Source of the DNA: Mucilaginibacter agri
Lineage (GTDB): Bacteria > Bacteroidota > Bacteroidia > Sphingobacteriales > Sphingobacteriaceae
NCBI RefSeq assembly: GCF_009928685.1
Contig: NZ_WWEO01000041.1
Location: forward strand, 434,001-498,000
DNA: 64,000 bases
Direction: 5' to 3'
Below the pieces are notes generated by a model, which saw only the letters and a list, made by a program, of their open reading frames with translations, did no database searches and had not been told where the DNA came from. Of the stretch, positions 25,391-33,824 are shown one piece after another. The translations under genes were made by a program, and so were the position numbers. Positions within the stretch are counted from its first letter, which is position 1. Every line of letters starts with the position of its first letter.

Positions 25391-25427
25391 GACAATCGCT
25401 ATTTCGCAATCAACCCCTTAGATTGTC
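25391..25427. promoter_or_regulatory. Inverted repeat between divergent genes, candidate operator
   Basis: GACAATC (25391-25397) and GATTGTC (25421-25427) are separated by 23 bp. They lie 14 bp upstream of the GlxA-like start and 35 bp from the -7 element of the VOC operon. An AraC-type autoregulatory site is a reasonable guess. Confidence 0.4.
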
Positions 25428-25461
25428 GTATTTACACCCGCTCTAAATGCTTAATTGCCAA

Positions 25462-25469
25462 TAAGTTTG
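25462..25469 (+). promoter_or_regulatory. Candidate -7 element for the VOC/DoxX operon
   Basis: TAAGTTTG matches TAnnTTTG and lies 39 bp upstream of the first VOC start. A matching -33 element is not clear. Confidence 0.5.
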
Positions 25470-25508
25470 TATTGTAAATTATAACCAACTATAAAAGAGA
25501 GGATCAAT

Positions 25509-25892
25509 ATGTTTAAAGACACCAAGGCTTTCAGTGGATTTTCGGTAAACGATATCCCGGCCGCCAAAGCATTTTACAGTAACATATTAGGATTAGATGT
25601 TGAAGAAAATCCTGAAATGGAGCACATCCTTACATTGCATATAACAGGAGGCGGAAAGATTATTGTTTATCCTAAACCTAATCATACACCGGCAAGCTTT
25701 ACTGTACTTAATTTTCCGGTAAAAGATGTGGCTGCGGCAGTACAGCAGTTAAAAGATAAAGGCGTAAAGTTTGAAAGTTACGACTGGCCCGGCTTTAAAA
25801 CCGATGACGATAATATATTCCGCGGAGGAGGGCCGCTTATAGCGTGGTTTACAGACCCGGCGGGTAATATCATGTCGGTGATTCAGGAATAA
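25509..25892 (+). CDS. VOC-family (glyoxalase-like) protein
   Basis: A 127-residue vicinal-oxygen-chelate protein with paired beta-alpha-beta units: [16 protein letters not shown] at the N-terminus and [12 protein letters not shown] at the C-terminus. Typical metal ligands (His at the start, Glu at the end) are only partly present, so it may bind a ligand rather than catalyse. It is the first gene of a closely spaced cassette. Function unknown. Confidence 0.85.
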   Translation: MFKDTKAFSGFSVNDIPAAKAFYSNILGLDVEENPEMEHILTLHITGGGKIIVYPKPNHTPASFTVLNFPVKDVAAAVQQLKDKGVKFESYDWPGFKTDDDNIFRGGGPLIAWFTDPAGNIMSVIQE

Positions 25893-25921
25893 TAAATCAG
25901 AAACCACTAAAACTTACAATC

Positions 25922-26338
25922 ATGACAACTTTAGCAATGGAACAGCACACGGTACAAGGTACCAAAACAACCAAAGTAGTTTACTGGGTATTCACCACTA
26001 TCTTCTTTTTGCTCGATTCTGTGATGCCTGCATTCACCTTTAATACACCTTTAGCCAAACAAGGCATAAGCCATTTAGGCTATCCGGATTATTTCAGGAT
26101 CGAACTTACCGTAGGCAAAATTATCGGCGGCCTTTTACTTATACTGCCAATGGTGCCTCCGCGCTATAAAGAGTGGGCTTACGTTGGCTTCGGTATCTCA
26201 ATTATCTCGGCTTTTGTTGGCCATCTGGCGGTAGATGGTATGGACGCGCAAACCTTTATCCCGGTAGTGGGCTTCGCCATTCTGCTGATATCATATGTAT
26301 GTTACCACAAATTGTACGCACCATTTAAATCGAACTAA
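25922..26338 (+). CDS. DoxX-like membrane protein
   Basis: A 138-residue inner-membrane protein with four hydrophobic helices and the DoxX-like G-x-P-x-Y-F-R-I-E-L-T-V-G-K-I-I-G-G-L-L segment after the first helix. It sits 29 bp after the VOC gene and 2 bp before the SRPBCC gene, so it is part of the cassette. DoxX-like proteins are linked to thiosulfate or redox stress in some bacteria, but this subgroup has no assigned role. Confidence 0.85.
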   Translation: MTTLAMEQHTVQGTKTTKVVYWVFTTIFFLLDSVMPAFTFNTPLAKQGISHLGYPDYFRIELTVGKIIGGLLLILPMVPPRYKEWAYVGFGISIISAFVGHLAVDGMDAQTFIPVVGFAILLISYVCYHKLYAPFKSN

Positions 26339-26340
26339 TT

Positions 26341-26880
26341 ATGAGCGTTTTACTGACCATAGTTGCCAGTGTTGTAATCATTATCGGCATTGTATTAATT
26401 GTTGCTGCGGTTACTAAAAGCGAATACAACGTTGGTCGCAGCGTAATTATCAATAAGCCCCAACGGGAGGTGTTCGATTATATTAAATACCTTAAAAATC
26501 AGGATAACTACAGCGTTTGGGCGATGATGGACCCCAGCATGGCCAAAACATTTGAAGGCGTTGACGGTACTCCCGGTTTTAAATCGAGCTGGGACAGCAG
26601 TAATAAAAAGGTTGGTAAAGGCGAGCAAGAGCTCAAAAATGTGGTTGATGGTGAAAGGATCGAATCGGAGCTCCATTTTATAAAGCCATTTGACGGCCGT
26701 GCCAATGCACATATGGTTACGGACGCTATAGGCGCCGATTCTACCAAAGTAAACTGGGGCTTCAGTAGCAAAATGGCCTACCCCATGAATATTATGCTAT
26801 TATTTATGAACATGGATAAAATGATGGGCAAAGACCTGGAAGTAGGTTTACAGAACCTAAAGAAGGTATTGGAAACTTAG
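26341..26880 (+). CDS. SRPBCC-family (START-like) protein with N-terminal membrane anchor
   Basis: A 179-residue protein. The first 25 residues are a single transmembrane helix (V-V-I-I-I-G-I-V-L-I-V-A-A-V). The rest is a SRPBCC hydrophobic-pocket domain starting V-G-R-S-V-I-I-N-K-P-Q-R-E-V-F-D-Y-I. It includes V-N-W-G-F-S-S-K-M and a C-terminal amphipathic helix. The bound molecule is unknown. It is 2 bp from both neighbours, so its co-translation with DoxX and DUF1801 is likely. Confidence 0.88.
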   Translation: MSVLLTIVASVVIIIGIVLIVAAVTKSEYNVGRSVIINKPQREVFDYIKYLKNQDNYSVWAMMDPSMAKTFEGVDGTPGFKSSWDSSNKKVGKGEQELKNVVDGERIESELHFIKPFDGRANAHMVTDAIGADSTKVNWGFSSKMAYPMNIMLLFMNMDKMMGKDLEVGLQNLKKVLET

Positions 26881-26882
26881 TT

Positions 26883-27263
26883 ATGAAAAAAAGAGTGCCG
26901 GATGCCGAACAGGTCAGCGACTTTATGGATGCTCTTATTCACCCCATGAAAGCCGAAGTGGAAAAGCTTCGCGCTATTATAAACGGAGCGAACCCTAAAA
27001 TTGCCGAACGTATTAAATGGAATGCTCCAAGCTACTATTACCTGAAAGATGTGGCTGCCTTTAACTTAAGGCAGCAGAAGTTTGTGCAGCTTATCCTCCT
27101 GTTTCCCGAAGGCTTGTTGTCTCACAGTTATGGGATATTAGAGGGTGATTGGAAAGATCGTAGGGAAGCTCGATTTTACGGCATAGAAGATATTGAAACA
27201 AAAAGCGCTGCGCTGCAAAACCTGATTAATGATTGGGTAGCGTTGGCAGATAGCAAACAGTAG
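26883..27263 (+). CDS. DUF1801-domain protein
   Basis: A 126-residue cytoplasmic protein of the DUF1801/YdhG-like fold. The pattern is visible in L-R-A-I-I-N-G-A-N-P-K-I-A-E-R-I-K-W-N-A-P-S-Y and V-Q-L-I-L-L-F-P-E-G. The family resembles frataxin-like iron chaperones by fold, but no acidic iron surface can be established here. It is part of the same operon. Confidence 0.88.
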   Translation: MKKRVPDAEQVSDFMDALIHPMKAEVEKLRAIINGANPKIAERIKWNAPSYYYLKDVAAFNLRQQKFVQLILLFPEGLLSHSYGILEGDWKDRREARFYGIEDIETKSAALQNLINDWVALADSKQ

Positions 27264-27287
27264 TTAATAAATTAAAAACCTATAGTT

Positions 27288-27728
27288 ATGTTAGTAATTA
27301 ACCCTTATTTAAACTTCGCCGGTAATACCGAAGAAGCTTTTAACTTTTACAAATCTGTTTTCGGTGGCGAGTTTTCAATGCTACAGCGTTTTGATGGCGT
27401 ACCCGGTTGCGATGGTATGCCGGTGGCCGAAAAAGAAAAGATTATGCATGTGGCCTTACCTGTTAAGGGCAATACGCTGATGGCTACAGATGCGTTGGAA
27501 TCAATGGGTCAGCATTTAGTTGCGGGCAATAACTTTAGTTTGTCAATCCATACCGAAAGCAAGGAAGAAGCCGACGATTTGTATGCAAAACTTTCGGCAG
27601 GCGGTACCGCAACCATGCCTATGCAAGATATGTTTTGGGGGTCCTACTACGGTATGCTCACAGATAAATTCGGCATTCAGTGGATGATTAGTTTCGACTC
27701 AGTACCTCACAGTAATCAGCAGTCTTAA
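27288..27728 (+). CDS. PhnB-like VOC protein
   Basis: A 146-residue VOC protein of the PhnB-like type: N-P-Y-L-N-F-A-G-N-T-E-E-A-F-N-F-Y near the start, I-M-H-V-A-L-P-V in the middle, and W-G-S-Y-Y-G-M-L-T-D-K-F-G-I-Q-W-M-I at the end. It does not sit with phosphonate genes, so the name is only structural. It follows the DUF1801 gene by 24 bp. Confidence 0.88.
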   Translation: MLVINPYLNFAGNTEEAFNFYKSVFGGEFSMLQRFDGVPGCDGMPVAEKEKIMHVALPVKGNTLMATDALESMGQHLVAGNNFSLSIHTESKEEADDLYAKLSAGGTATMPMQDMFWGSYYGMLTDKFGIQWMISFDSVPHSNQQS

Positions 27729-27746
27729 CCAAAAGAAAGGCTTAAT

Positions 27747-27956
27747 ATGGTGGAAGTATTTAAAACCAATGTTAAGCGACAGGCCCAAGCTAAAAGCCTG
27801 ATTGCCCTGCTGCGACAATACTTTCCACATAGCCAGATAAACTTCGACCTTGACGATTGCGATAAGATATTGCGTATCCAAGGCGACGGGTTTTGTCCGC
27901 TAAAAATAGCGCAATTGGTTAACGACAAGGGATTTGAGTGCTGCCCTTTGGAATAA
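27747..27956 (+). CDS. Small hypothetical protein, HMA-like size
   Basis: A 69-residue protein (M-V-E-V-F-K-T-N-V ... C-P-L-E) with a beta-alpha-beta pattern similar in size to HMA-like ferredoxin folds. It contains four Cys (D-D-C-D-K, G-F-C-P, E-C-C-P) but no classic MxCxxC. Its 18-bp distance from the PhnB-like gene and the terminator just after it support a real gene. Function unknown. Confidence 0.7.
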   Translation: MVEVFKTNVKRQAQAKSLIALLRQYFPHSQINFDLDDCDKILRIQGDGFCPLKIAQLVNDKGFECCPLE

Positions 27957-27978
27957 TCGATCTAAGCAAAATATTGAA

Positions 27979-28008
27979 GCTCCGAACTGTAAAGGTTCGG
28001 GGCTTTTT
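27979..28008 (+). terminator. Terminator of the VOC/DoxX cassette
   Basis: A 9-bp stem (GCTCCGAAC with GTTCGGGGC, one G-U pair) and a 7-nt loop are followed by TTTTT. It lies 22 bp after the last stop. Confidence 0.85.
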
Positions 28009-28217
28009 AATTCAAAATGAAAAAATGACCCTACCAAAATGGAGTGGTACCGAGCGTTGAGAGAATTTAAAATCTTCGTTTAAATTGAATAAACGCTGTT
28101 TTTTTCAAAATGGCATGGCGGTTGTCGCTGGACGATTGTTATGTATTTACAATTCCCCTATTTAGTTATAATTGCAGATAGCCTGTCTGGTAGCTGCACT
28201 AATCCAATTCCCTGCTC

Positions 28218-30188
28218 ATGAATTCGCACGTCAGAAAGCTCTCGGCCGCAGGCGTGTTAATTACGCTAGGTATCATCTTTGGCGATATCGGTACTTCGCC
28301 ATTATACACATTTCAAACATTATTAAAAGAAGGCGGCAACGGCAGCGAGTTCCTGGTACTGGGGTCTATCTCCTGCGTGTTTTGGACGCTTACGCTGCAA
28401 ACTACTTTTAAATACATCTTTATTACGCTACAGGCCGATAACCGTGGCGAGGGCGGTATTTTCTCCCTGTATGCATTGGTGCGCCGGTATGGTAAGTGGC
28501 TGGCTATCCCATCCATTATCGGTGCCGGTACTTTGCTGGCCGATGGGATAATTACACCGCCCATTTCGGTAACCTCTGCTATTGAAGGTTTAGGCCTTGT
28601 TCCGTCCTTAGCCAAAGATTTTGTACCGGGCAATATGCTTATCCTCGGTATTGTTATCGGTATTTTGCTGCTGCTGTTCTTCTTTCAGCAGTTCGGTACC
28701 AATGTGGTTGGGGCGTTGTTTGGTCCCGTGATGTTAATATGGTTTGTGATGTTGGGTACCTTAGGGATATTGCAGGTTTGCCACTACCCTGAGATATTTA
28801 AGGCGCTAAACCCGATGTATGGGTTCCATTTGCTAACCGAGCATCCGCGTGGTTTCTGGTTGCTGGGTGCTGTGTTTTTATGTACAACCGGCGCCGAAGC
28901 CTTATATTCAGACCTTGGCCATTGCGGCCGTAAAAACATTCAGGTAAGCTGGATTTTTGTGAAAACTACATTAGTGTTAAACTATCTTGGCCAGGGCGCG
29001 TGGGTATTAACGCAACATAAATATACCAGCTTTGCCGGTGTTAATCCCTTCTTTGAAATTGTGCCCCGTTTTTTCCTGATCCCATCTATCGGGATCGCTA
29101 CCATGGCTACCATCATTGCCAGTCAGGCTTTAATTAGCGGGTCGTTTACATTGATTAGCGAAGCAGTAAGCATGAATTTCTGGCCGCGTATCACCATCAA
29201 ATATCCCTCAAACATTCGCGGACAAATTTATATCCCGAGTATTAACTGGATACTGTGTTTTGGCTGTATAGCGGTTAGTATATACTTCCGCACTTCTGAA
29301 GCTATGACAGCTGCCTATGGGTTCTCTATCACAGTAGCCATGCTCATGACAACCGTGCTGATGTACTACTTTATGCGCTACGTAAAGCACTGGCCGTTGT
29401 GGCTGGTAGTGATTATTGTGTGTATGTTTCTCAGTGTAGAGTTCTCCTTCTTTGTTGCCAATGCTGTTAAATTGCTCAAAAGGTTATTCTTCCTGGTGTT
29501 TGAGGTTGGCTTGATATTTACCATGTACATCTGGTACCGCGCCCGCAAGATCAATAACCGCTTTCTTAACTTTGTCGATCTGAAAGAATACATCCCGATG
29601 CTTAACGCCATGAGCCGTGATCAGGGTATTCCAAAATACGCAACGCATTTAATTTACCTGACCAAGGCGAATAACAGCAAGCAGATAGAGCAAAAGATCA
29701 TTTACTCTATACTAAGCCGCAAGCCCAAACGCGCCGATGTTTACTGGTTTGTGCATATCGAGCGCATGGACGATCCGTTTACTATGGAGTACAGCGTGCA
29801 GGAGCTGGAAGACGATAAAGTGATCCGCGTTGAGTTCCGTTTGGGCTTCCGCATACAGCCTCGTATTAATGTACTGTTCCGCAAGGTGGTTGAAGACATG
29901 ATAAGTCGTGGTGATTTGGATATCACCAGCAAGTACGAATCCTTAAGCAGCTACAATCTGCCTGCGGACTTCCAGTTTATTATTATGGAGAAATTCCTTT
30001 CGTACAATAACAATTTCAGTGTTAAGGAGGGGTTCATATTAAACAGCTATTTCGCCATTAAAGGTCTAGCGCAGAGTGAGGCCAAAGCCTTTGGTTTAGA
30101 CACCAGCGAAACCCGGATAGAGAAAATCCCTTTGGTGGTAAACCCGCTAAGCAATATTAAACTAAAACGGGTGGAAGTGCCGGCATAA
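28218..30188 (+). CDS. kup: Kup-family potassium transporter
   Basis: A 656-residue inner-membrane protein with about twelve helices in the first 450 residues and a soluble C-terminal domain of about 200. The Kup signature is visible at the start (G-I-I-F-G-D-I-G-T-S-P-L-Y-T), followed by G-E-G-G-I-F-S-L-Y and L-L-A-D-G-I-I-T-P-P-I-S-V-T-S-A-I-E-G. It takes up potassium with protons. Length is near that of the enterobacterial protein. It stands alone, about 260 bp after the preceding cassette; that gap shows only a terminator and no clear promoter. Confidence 0.97.
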   Translation: MNSHVRKLSAAGVLITLGIIFGDIGTSPLYTFQTLLKEGGNGSEFLVLGSISCVFWTLTLQTTFKYIFITLQADNRGEGGIFSLYALVRRYGKWLAIPSIIGAGTLLADGIITPPISVTSAIEGLGLVPSLAKDFVPGNMLILGIVIGILLLLFFFQQFGTNVVGALFGPVMLIWFVMLGTLGILQVCHYPEIFKALNPMYGFHLLTEHPRGFWLLGAVFLCTTGAEALYSDLGHCGRKNIQVSWIFVKTTLVLNYLGQGAWVLTQHKYTSFAGVNPFFEIVPRFFLIPSIGIATMATIIASQALISGSFTLISEAVSMNFWPRITIKYPSNIRGQIYIPSINWILCFGCIAVSIYFRTSEAMTAAYGFSITVAMLMTTVLMYYFMRYVKHWPLWLVVIIVCMFLSVEFSFFVANAVKLLKRLFFLVFEVGLIFTMYIWYRARKINNRFLNFVDLKEYIPMLNAMSRDQGIPKYATHLIYLTKANNSKQIEQKIIYSILSRKPKRADVYWFVHIERMDDPFTMEYSVQELEDDKVIRVEFRLGFRIQPRINVLFRKVVEDMISRGDLDITSKYESLSSYNLPADFQFIIMEKFLSYNNNFSVKEGFILNSYFAIKGLAQSEAKAFGLDTSETRIEKIPLVVNPLSNIKLKRVEVPA

Positions 30189-30222
30189 CAAGTTTCAGAT
30201 CAATAGATTGTCAGAACTGCAA

Positions 30223-30270
30223 GATTTGTCCTGCAAAACGAAGCATTGTCATAGCTTTGCAGGACAAATC
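30223..30270. repeat. 15-bp perfect inverted repeat between kup and hydrolase
   Basis: Arms GATTTGTCCTGCAAA (30223-30237) and its exact complement (30256-30270) flank 18 nt. It lies 35 bp after the kup stop and ends 17 bp before the hydrolase start. There is no T-run, so a normal terminator is unlikely. Confidence 0.8.
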
Positions 30271-30286
30271 ATCTACCCGAACGTCT

Positions 30287-31153
30287 ATGAAAAAGTTGAA
30301 GTCCATCATCAACGATATAAGAACCGCTACTGATAAAACAACGCCTGAGTTTACTCAACTGCTCTGGCAACTCATTTGTTATTCGCCCAAAGTGGCGGTG
30401 CGCTACCCGGTTAATTTACTGATGGATGAGGCTACCAAATTTAGCCTTAAAGCTAACGATGCTTACTTCAGTAAATCGGACCTGGAGTTTAATGGTTTTA
30501 TATGGGGTGAGGGTAGCCGCAAGATTTTGCTTACGCACGGTTGGGCATCCAAAGCCGCTGACTTTGCTGACCTTATTACAGCGTTACGTGCTATCCCGGA
30601 TACCCAGATCATCGCTTTTGATGCACCGGGTAATGGCAGTTCGGAAGGCGAATGGTCGAATCTATTGATCTATGTAAACGCCGTTAAAGCAATTATTAAA
30701 GAATACGGCGAGCCCGAGGTTTTAATCGGTCACTCGTTGGGTGCTATGGCCAACGTATTTACGTTGGAACAAACCGGCATCAGGCCTAAGCAACTCATCA
30801 GCCTTACTCCTTTGGTAAATTTAAAAGAAAACTTTAAGGCAACGCTTAATGCCAACGACGTGCCTGTTGAAGCACAAGAAGTTTTCTTCCAGGATTTCAG
30901 GGATTTGTTTAAAGACAACTTCTCAACTTTTGTACTGAATGCCCGCTATGCCTTCGGCCCCGAGCTTAAGCATTGGATAGCTTATGATGAAGAAGATGCA
31001 ATAGCACCATATCCCTACCTACAAGACTTCCTGTCGACTCGCCCATTTATAGTATCCAAGCCATTTACCGGTGCCGGGCACGACAAGATATTGCGCGAAC
31101 CAACTATGGTTAGTGATGTGGTTGCCCTGGTAAAAGAAACACTGTCGAACTAA
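30287..31153 (+). CDS. Alpha/beta-hydrolase fold protein
   Basis: A 288-residue hydrolase. An oxyanion-type motif (T-H-G-W-A-S-K-A) is followed by D-A-P-G-N-G-S-S and the nucleophile elbow G-H-S-L-G-A-M (Ser). The catalytic His is the one in G-A-G-H-D near the end, and an acidic residue lies between. I choose the ATG at 30287, which begins M-K-K-L-K-S-I. It is cytoplasmic, with no signal peptide. Esterase, lipase or haloalkane-type roles are all possible. Confidence 0.9.
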   Translation: MKKLKSIINDIRTATDKTTPEFTQLLWQLICYSPKVAVRYPVNLLMDEATKFSLKANDAYFSKSDLEFNGFIWGEGSRKILLTHGWASKAADFADLITALRAIPDTQIIAFDAPGNGSSEGEWSNLLIYVNAVKAIIKEYGEPEVLIGHSLGAMANVFTLEQTGIRPKQLISLTPLVNLKENFKATLNANDVPVEAQEVFFQDFRDLFKDNFSTFVLNARYAFGPELKHWIAYDEEDAIAPYPYLQDFLSTRPFIVSKPFTGAGHDKILREPTMVSDVVALVKETLSN

Positions 31154-31156
31154 ATA

Positions 31157-31834
31157 TTACCAGTTCATTAAGTTCATTACCCGGTTAAACTCTTGTTGTA
31201 CGGGGGCTTCTATCTCAATGATATCGCCTGTTAAAGGATGGGTAAATGAGAGGTACGAGGCATGCAGCATCATGGTTTCCATTTGCCACTGGTCATTAAA
31301 AAGTTTGTTCTGTTTGTTGCATCCGTGTGTGCGGTCGCCAATAATAGGGTGGAAGATATGTTTAAAGTGCTTGCGTAATTGGTGCATACGGCCCGTTGTA
31401 GGCGTAGCTTCTACCAGCGAATAACGTGAAGTTGGATGGTTACCAAATGCCACTGGCAGTTCGGCTTGTTTAAGCGTGGTATAAGCCGTAAAGGCATCCT
31501 GTAAAGTGCCATTCTCTTTGCGTAAGGGGTAATCAATCTCGCCTATCGGATCAGTATAGCCCCGAACAATAGCCAGGTATTTTTTAATTACCACCTTGTT
31601 CATAAACTGTTGTTGCATGCTAATGTCTGTCTCTTTGTTGAGCGCAAAAAGTAACACGCCGGCCGTTTTACGATCGAGACGATGTACCGGATAAACCGGC
31701 TGGCCTATCTGGTCGCGAAGCAACTGCAGGGCAAATACATCGGTATCATCCGCAATTTTTGAACGGTGCACCAGCAATCCATGAGGTTTATTAATGGCAA
31801 TAAGGTGCTCGTCGCGGTATAAGACAGTTAACAT
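31157..31834 (-). CDS. truC: RluA-family pseudouridine synthase, TruC-like
   Basis: A 225-residue enzyme with the RluA-type catalytic motif H-R-L-D-R-K-T-A-G-V-L-L-F-A, where the Asp is catalytic. Near the end are G-R-M-H-Q-L-R-K-H and H-P-I-I-G-D-R-T-H-G. Short length without an S4 domain matches TruC, which modifies U65 of some tRNAs. Starting at the ATG at 31834 avoids overlap with the upstream glycosidase and starts with the family-typical L-T-V-L-Y-R-D-E-H. It converges on the alpha/beta-hydrolase gene with three bases between the stops. Confidence 0.9.
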   Translation of the reverse strand: MLTVLYRDEHLIAINKPHGLLVHRSKIADDTDVFALQLLRDQIGQPVYPVHRLDRKTAGVLLFALNKETDISMQQQFMNKVVIKKYLAIVRGYTDPIGEIDYPLRKENGTLQDAFTAYTTLKQAELPVAFGNHPTSRYSLVEATPTTGRMHQLRKHFKHIFHPIIGDRTHGCNKQNKLFNDQWQMETMMLHASYLSFTHPLTGDIIEIEAPVQQEFNRVMNLMNW

Positions 31835-31869
31835 AAGGTTGCGAAGATAGGACTTTAATACCGATGTAC

Positions 31870-33603
31870 TTACTTGCCTTCGGCCATTAAAAATACAGCC
31901 CCATACGCAGGAACCTTGACTTTGATAGAGCCCGGGCCCCAAATGTCTGAAAATGGGCTAATGGTACTATAATCTGTCGGCCCGCCGGATACGCCCGAAG
32001 GCCCAATCCCATTTATATAAACCTTGCGCGAAAACTCACTTTCTGTACCACCATTTAGCACATAGTAATAATAGTTTTTACCGGGTGTAAAATCCTGGAA
32101 GTTAATGCTGACAAGATGGTCTTTGGTGCCTGTGTTTACCAACACGGTACCCGTATGCCCCGACGAGAAACTCGATGCATAGCTTTTGATATCATTGTTG
32201 CCGCTTACAGTAGAACTTACCATACGGTCGCCAAAATACTTTTGAAAATAGTACATGTAAAAAAAGGCCGGCCTGGCGTTCCATTTGGACGCACCGGGTT
32301 CGTCGCCGTTATTAAACATGCCCATATCATCGCCGTTAGCCCAATTATTGGCAAGATTCCATTTGCAGGCCAGGCCGTATTTGTAAGAAGCTATTGCCCC
32401 CAACGTCATTGCCGCGTGCAAGCCAGAAATGTTAGATACCGCCTGGTTTTTACCCATAGCCTGGATGTTCCACTCGCCTAATGCTATCGGTTTTTCTGTT
32501 CCCGTACTTGCTAATAGGTAAGCAGGTATAGCGCGGCTCACTGTATGTGCCGAGTTAAGAATAGTTTCGGCCGATGAACTCTCCAGATAGGGCGTAAAGT
32601 AACTATGAACCGTATAAAAATCTATAGCATCGCCTGCGGTGGCAGCAACTTCTTTATTCCAGTTCGCGATGGTAGAGCCGGCAACTACGTCGTCGGCTGT
32701 CATTACAGCGCCGATTTTAATTTTAACGCCAATTTCCGCAGCAGCTTTGCGCATCGAATCGGCAAACACCCTGAAATGTTTACCATACAGGGCCCCGGTT
32801 AATGCTTCGGGCTGCCCATCTTTATTTTTCTTAGTGTCAATTAGGTAACCGGCTTCCCAAATTCCATAATTCTCGTTCCCAACTTCCCAATATTTTGTTC
32901 GCCCTCTGTCATATCGCACCCAGTCGGCAGCCAAATGCGCTGCTGCCTGGTCGGGATGTGCGCTCGTGCCGTAACGGGCATATCCGTAGTTAACGGCAAT
33001 AAGCCCTGTATTATTGGTAGTTAGTAGGGCCTGGTAATAATTATCGATGCTTAATGTCCATGCGGCCGTGTTTTTGCCGTACCACAATGTGCTGTCAACG
33101 CCCACAGTAGCGCTATTAACATTTATTTGTGCGGGTATATCGGCAGGTACTTTTCCCGGCTGGGCGTTCCAAAAATATAAATCGGTAACGCTGCCGCCAG
33201 GGGCGCGTATAATTTTAGGTGATAGATTGGTGATGTGCCGCATTAGCAGCGGTTCGGTAACCACCTGCGTCATGTAGGTATTAACGTTGTTGCCAAAGAG
33301 ATATGGCGATACCTTATTAACGATATCGTGAGCAAATATGGTAACGGTGCTTTCTGCGTCGCCGATTGGTATAGGTGCATCGGTATGCCCATTTATGGTT
33401 AACAACTTAGGTTTCCAGTCGTCCATAAAAAAGCCCTGTGTTTTAACGGGGGCGGCATCGTTTACAGGGCTTATAATAGTAGCCACGGTGTCCTTTTTAG
33501 GAGGATCGGGCTGCAACTTTGCTTCCTTTTTACACGCCTGAAAAGCCAATAAACCTATTGCGGCTACTAAACCGATTCTACATATGGATGAGCGTTTATT
33601 CAT
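31870..33603 (-). CDS. Clan-A glycosidase-like lipoprotein (alpha-L-arabinofuranosidase-like)
   Basis: A 577-residue lipoprotein. Its signal ends L-L-A-F-Q-A-C-K-K, with Cys lipidation. Proline-rich and linker segments precede a (beta/alpha)8-type domain from about residue 95. The probable acid/base is the Glu of W-E-V-G-N-E-N-Y-G, and the nucleophile the Glu of A-L-G-E-W-N, a clan-A arrangement seen in GH51 and GH39. A C-terminal beta sandwich follows (V-K-V-P-A-Y-G-A-V-F-L-M-A-E). It should act on hemicellulose-type glycans at the cell surface. The family within clan A is not certain. Confidence 0.78.
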   Translation of the reverse strand: MNKRSSICRIGLVAAIGLLAFQACKKEAKLQPDPPKKDTVATIISPVNDAAPVKTQGFFMDDWKPKLLTINGHTDAPIPIGDAESTVTIFAHDIVNKVSPYLFGNNVNTYMTQVVTEPLLMRHITNLSPKIIRAPGGSVTDLYFWNAQPGKVPADIPAQINVNSATVGVDSTLWYGKNTAAWTLSIDNYYQALLTTNNTGLIAVNYGYARYGTSAHPDQAAAHLAADWVRYDRGRTKYWEVGNENYGIWEAGYLIDTKKNKDGQPEALTGALYGKHFRVFADSMRKAAAEIGVKIKIGAVMTADDVVAGSTIANWNKEVAATAGDAIDFYTVHSYFTPYLESSSAETILNSAHTVSRAIPAYLLASTGTEKPIALGEWNIQAMGKNQAVSNISGLHAAMTLGAIASYKYGLACKWNLANNWANGDDMGMFNNGDEPGASKWNARPAFFYMYYFQKYFGDRMVSSTVSGNNDIKSYASSFSSGHTGTVLVNTGTKDHLVSINFQDFTPGKNYYYYVLNGGTESEFSRKVYINGIGPSGVSGGPTDYSTISPFSDIWGPGSIKVKVPAYGAVFLMAEGK

Positions 33604-33824
33604 TTACAGGGAGATGTACGGAACGATAAGACAAAGGTTTCACAATAAACCATATAAATATACATTGTTATCTCTTGATGACGAAGCGTGATAGCATGAG
33701 ATCAGTCCGGTATTGCGCTTTCTTTTAATTAAAAAGGGCTGTTTTACTATGTATTGTCTATTTTTATTATTTATATTGACCATCAATTATTTAAACTAAA
33801 AAGTAACCCAGCCTTATCAGCACT

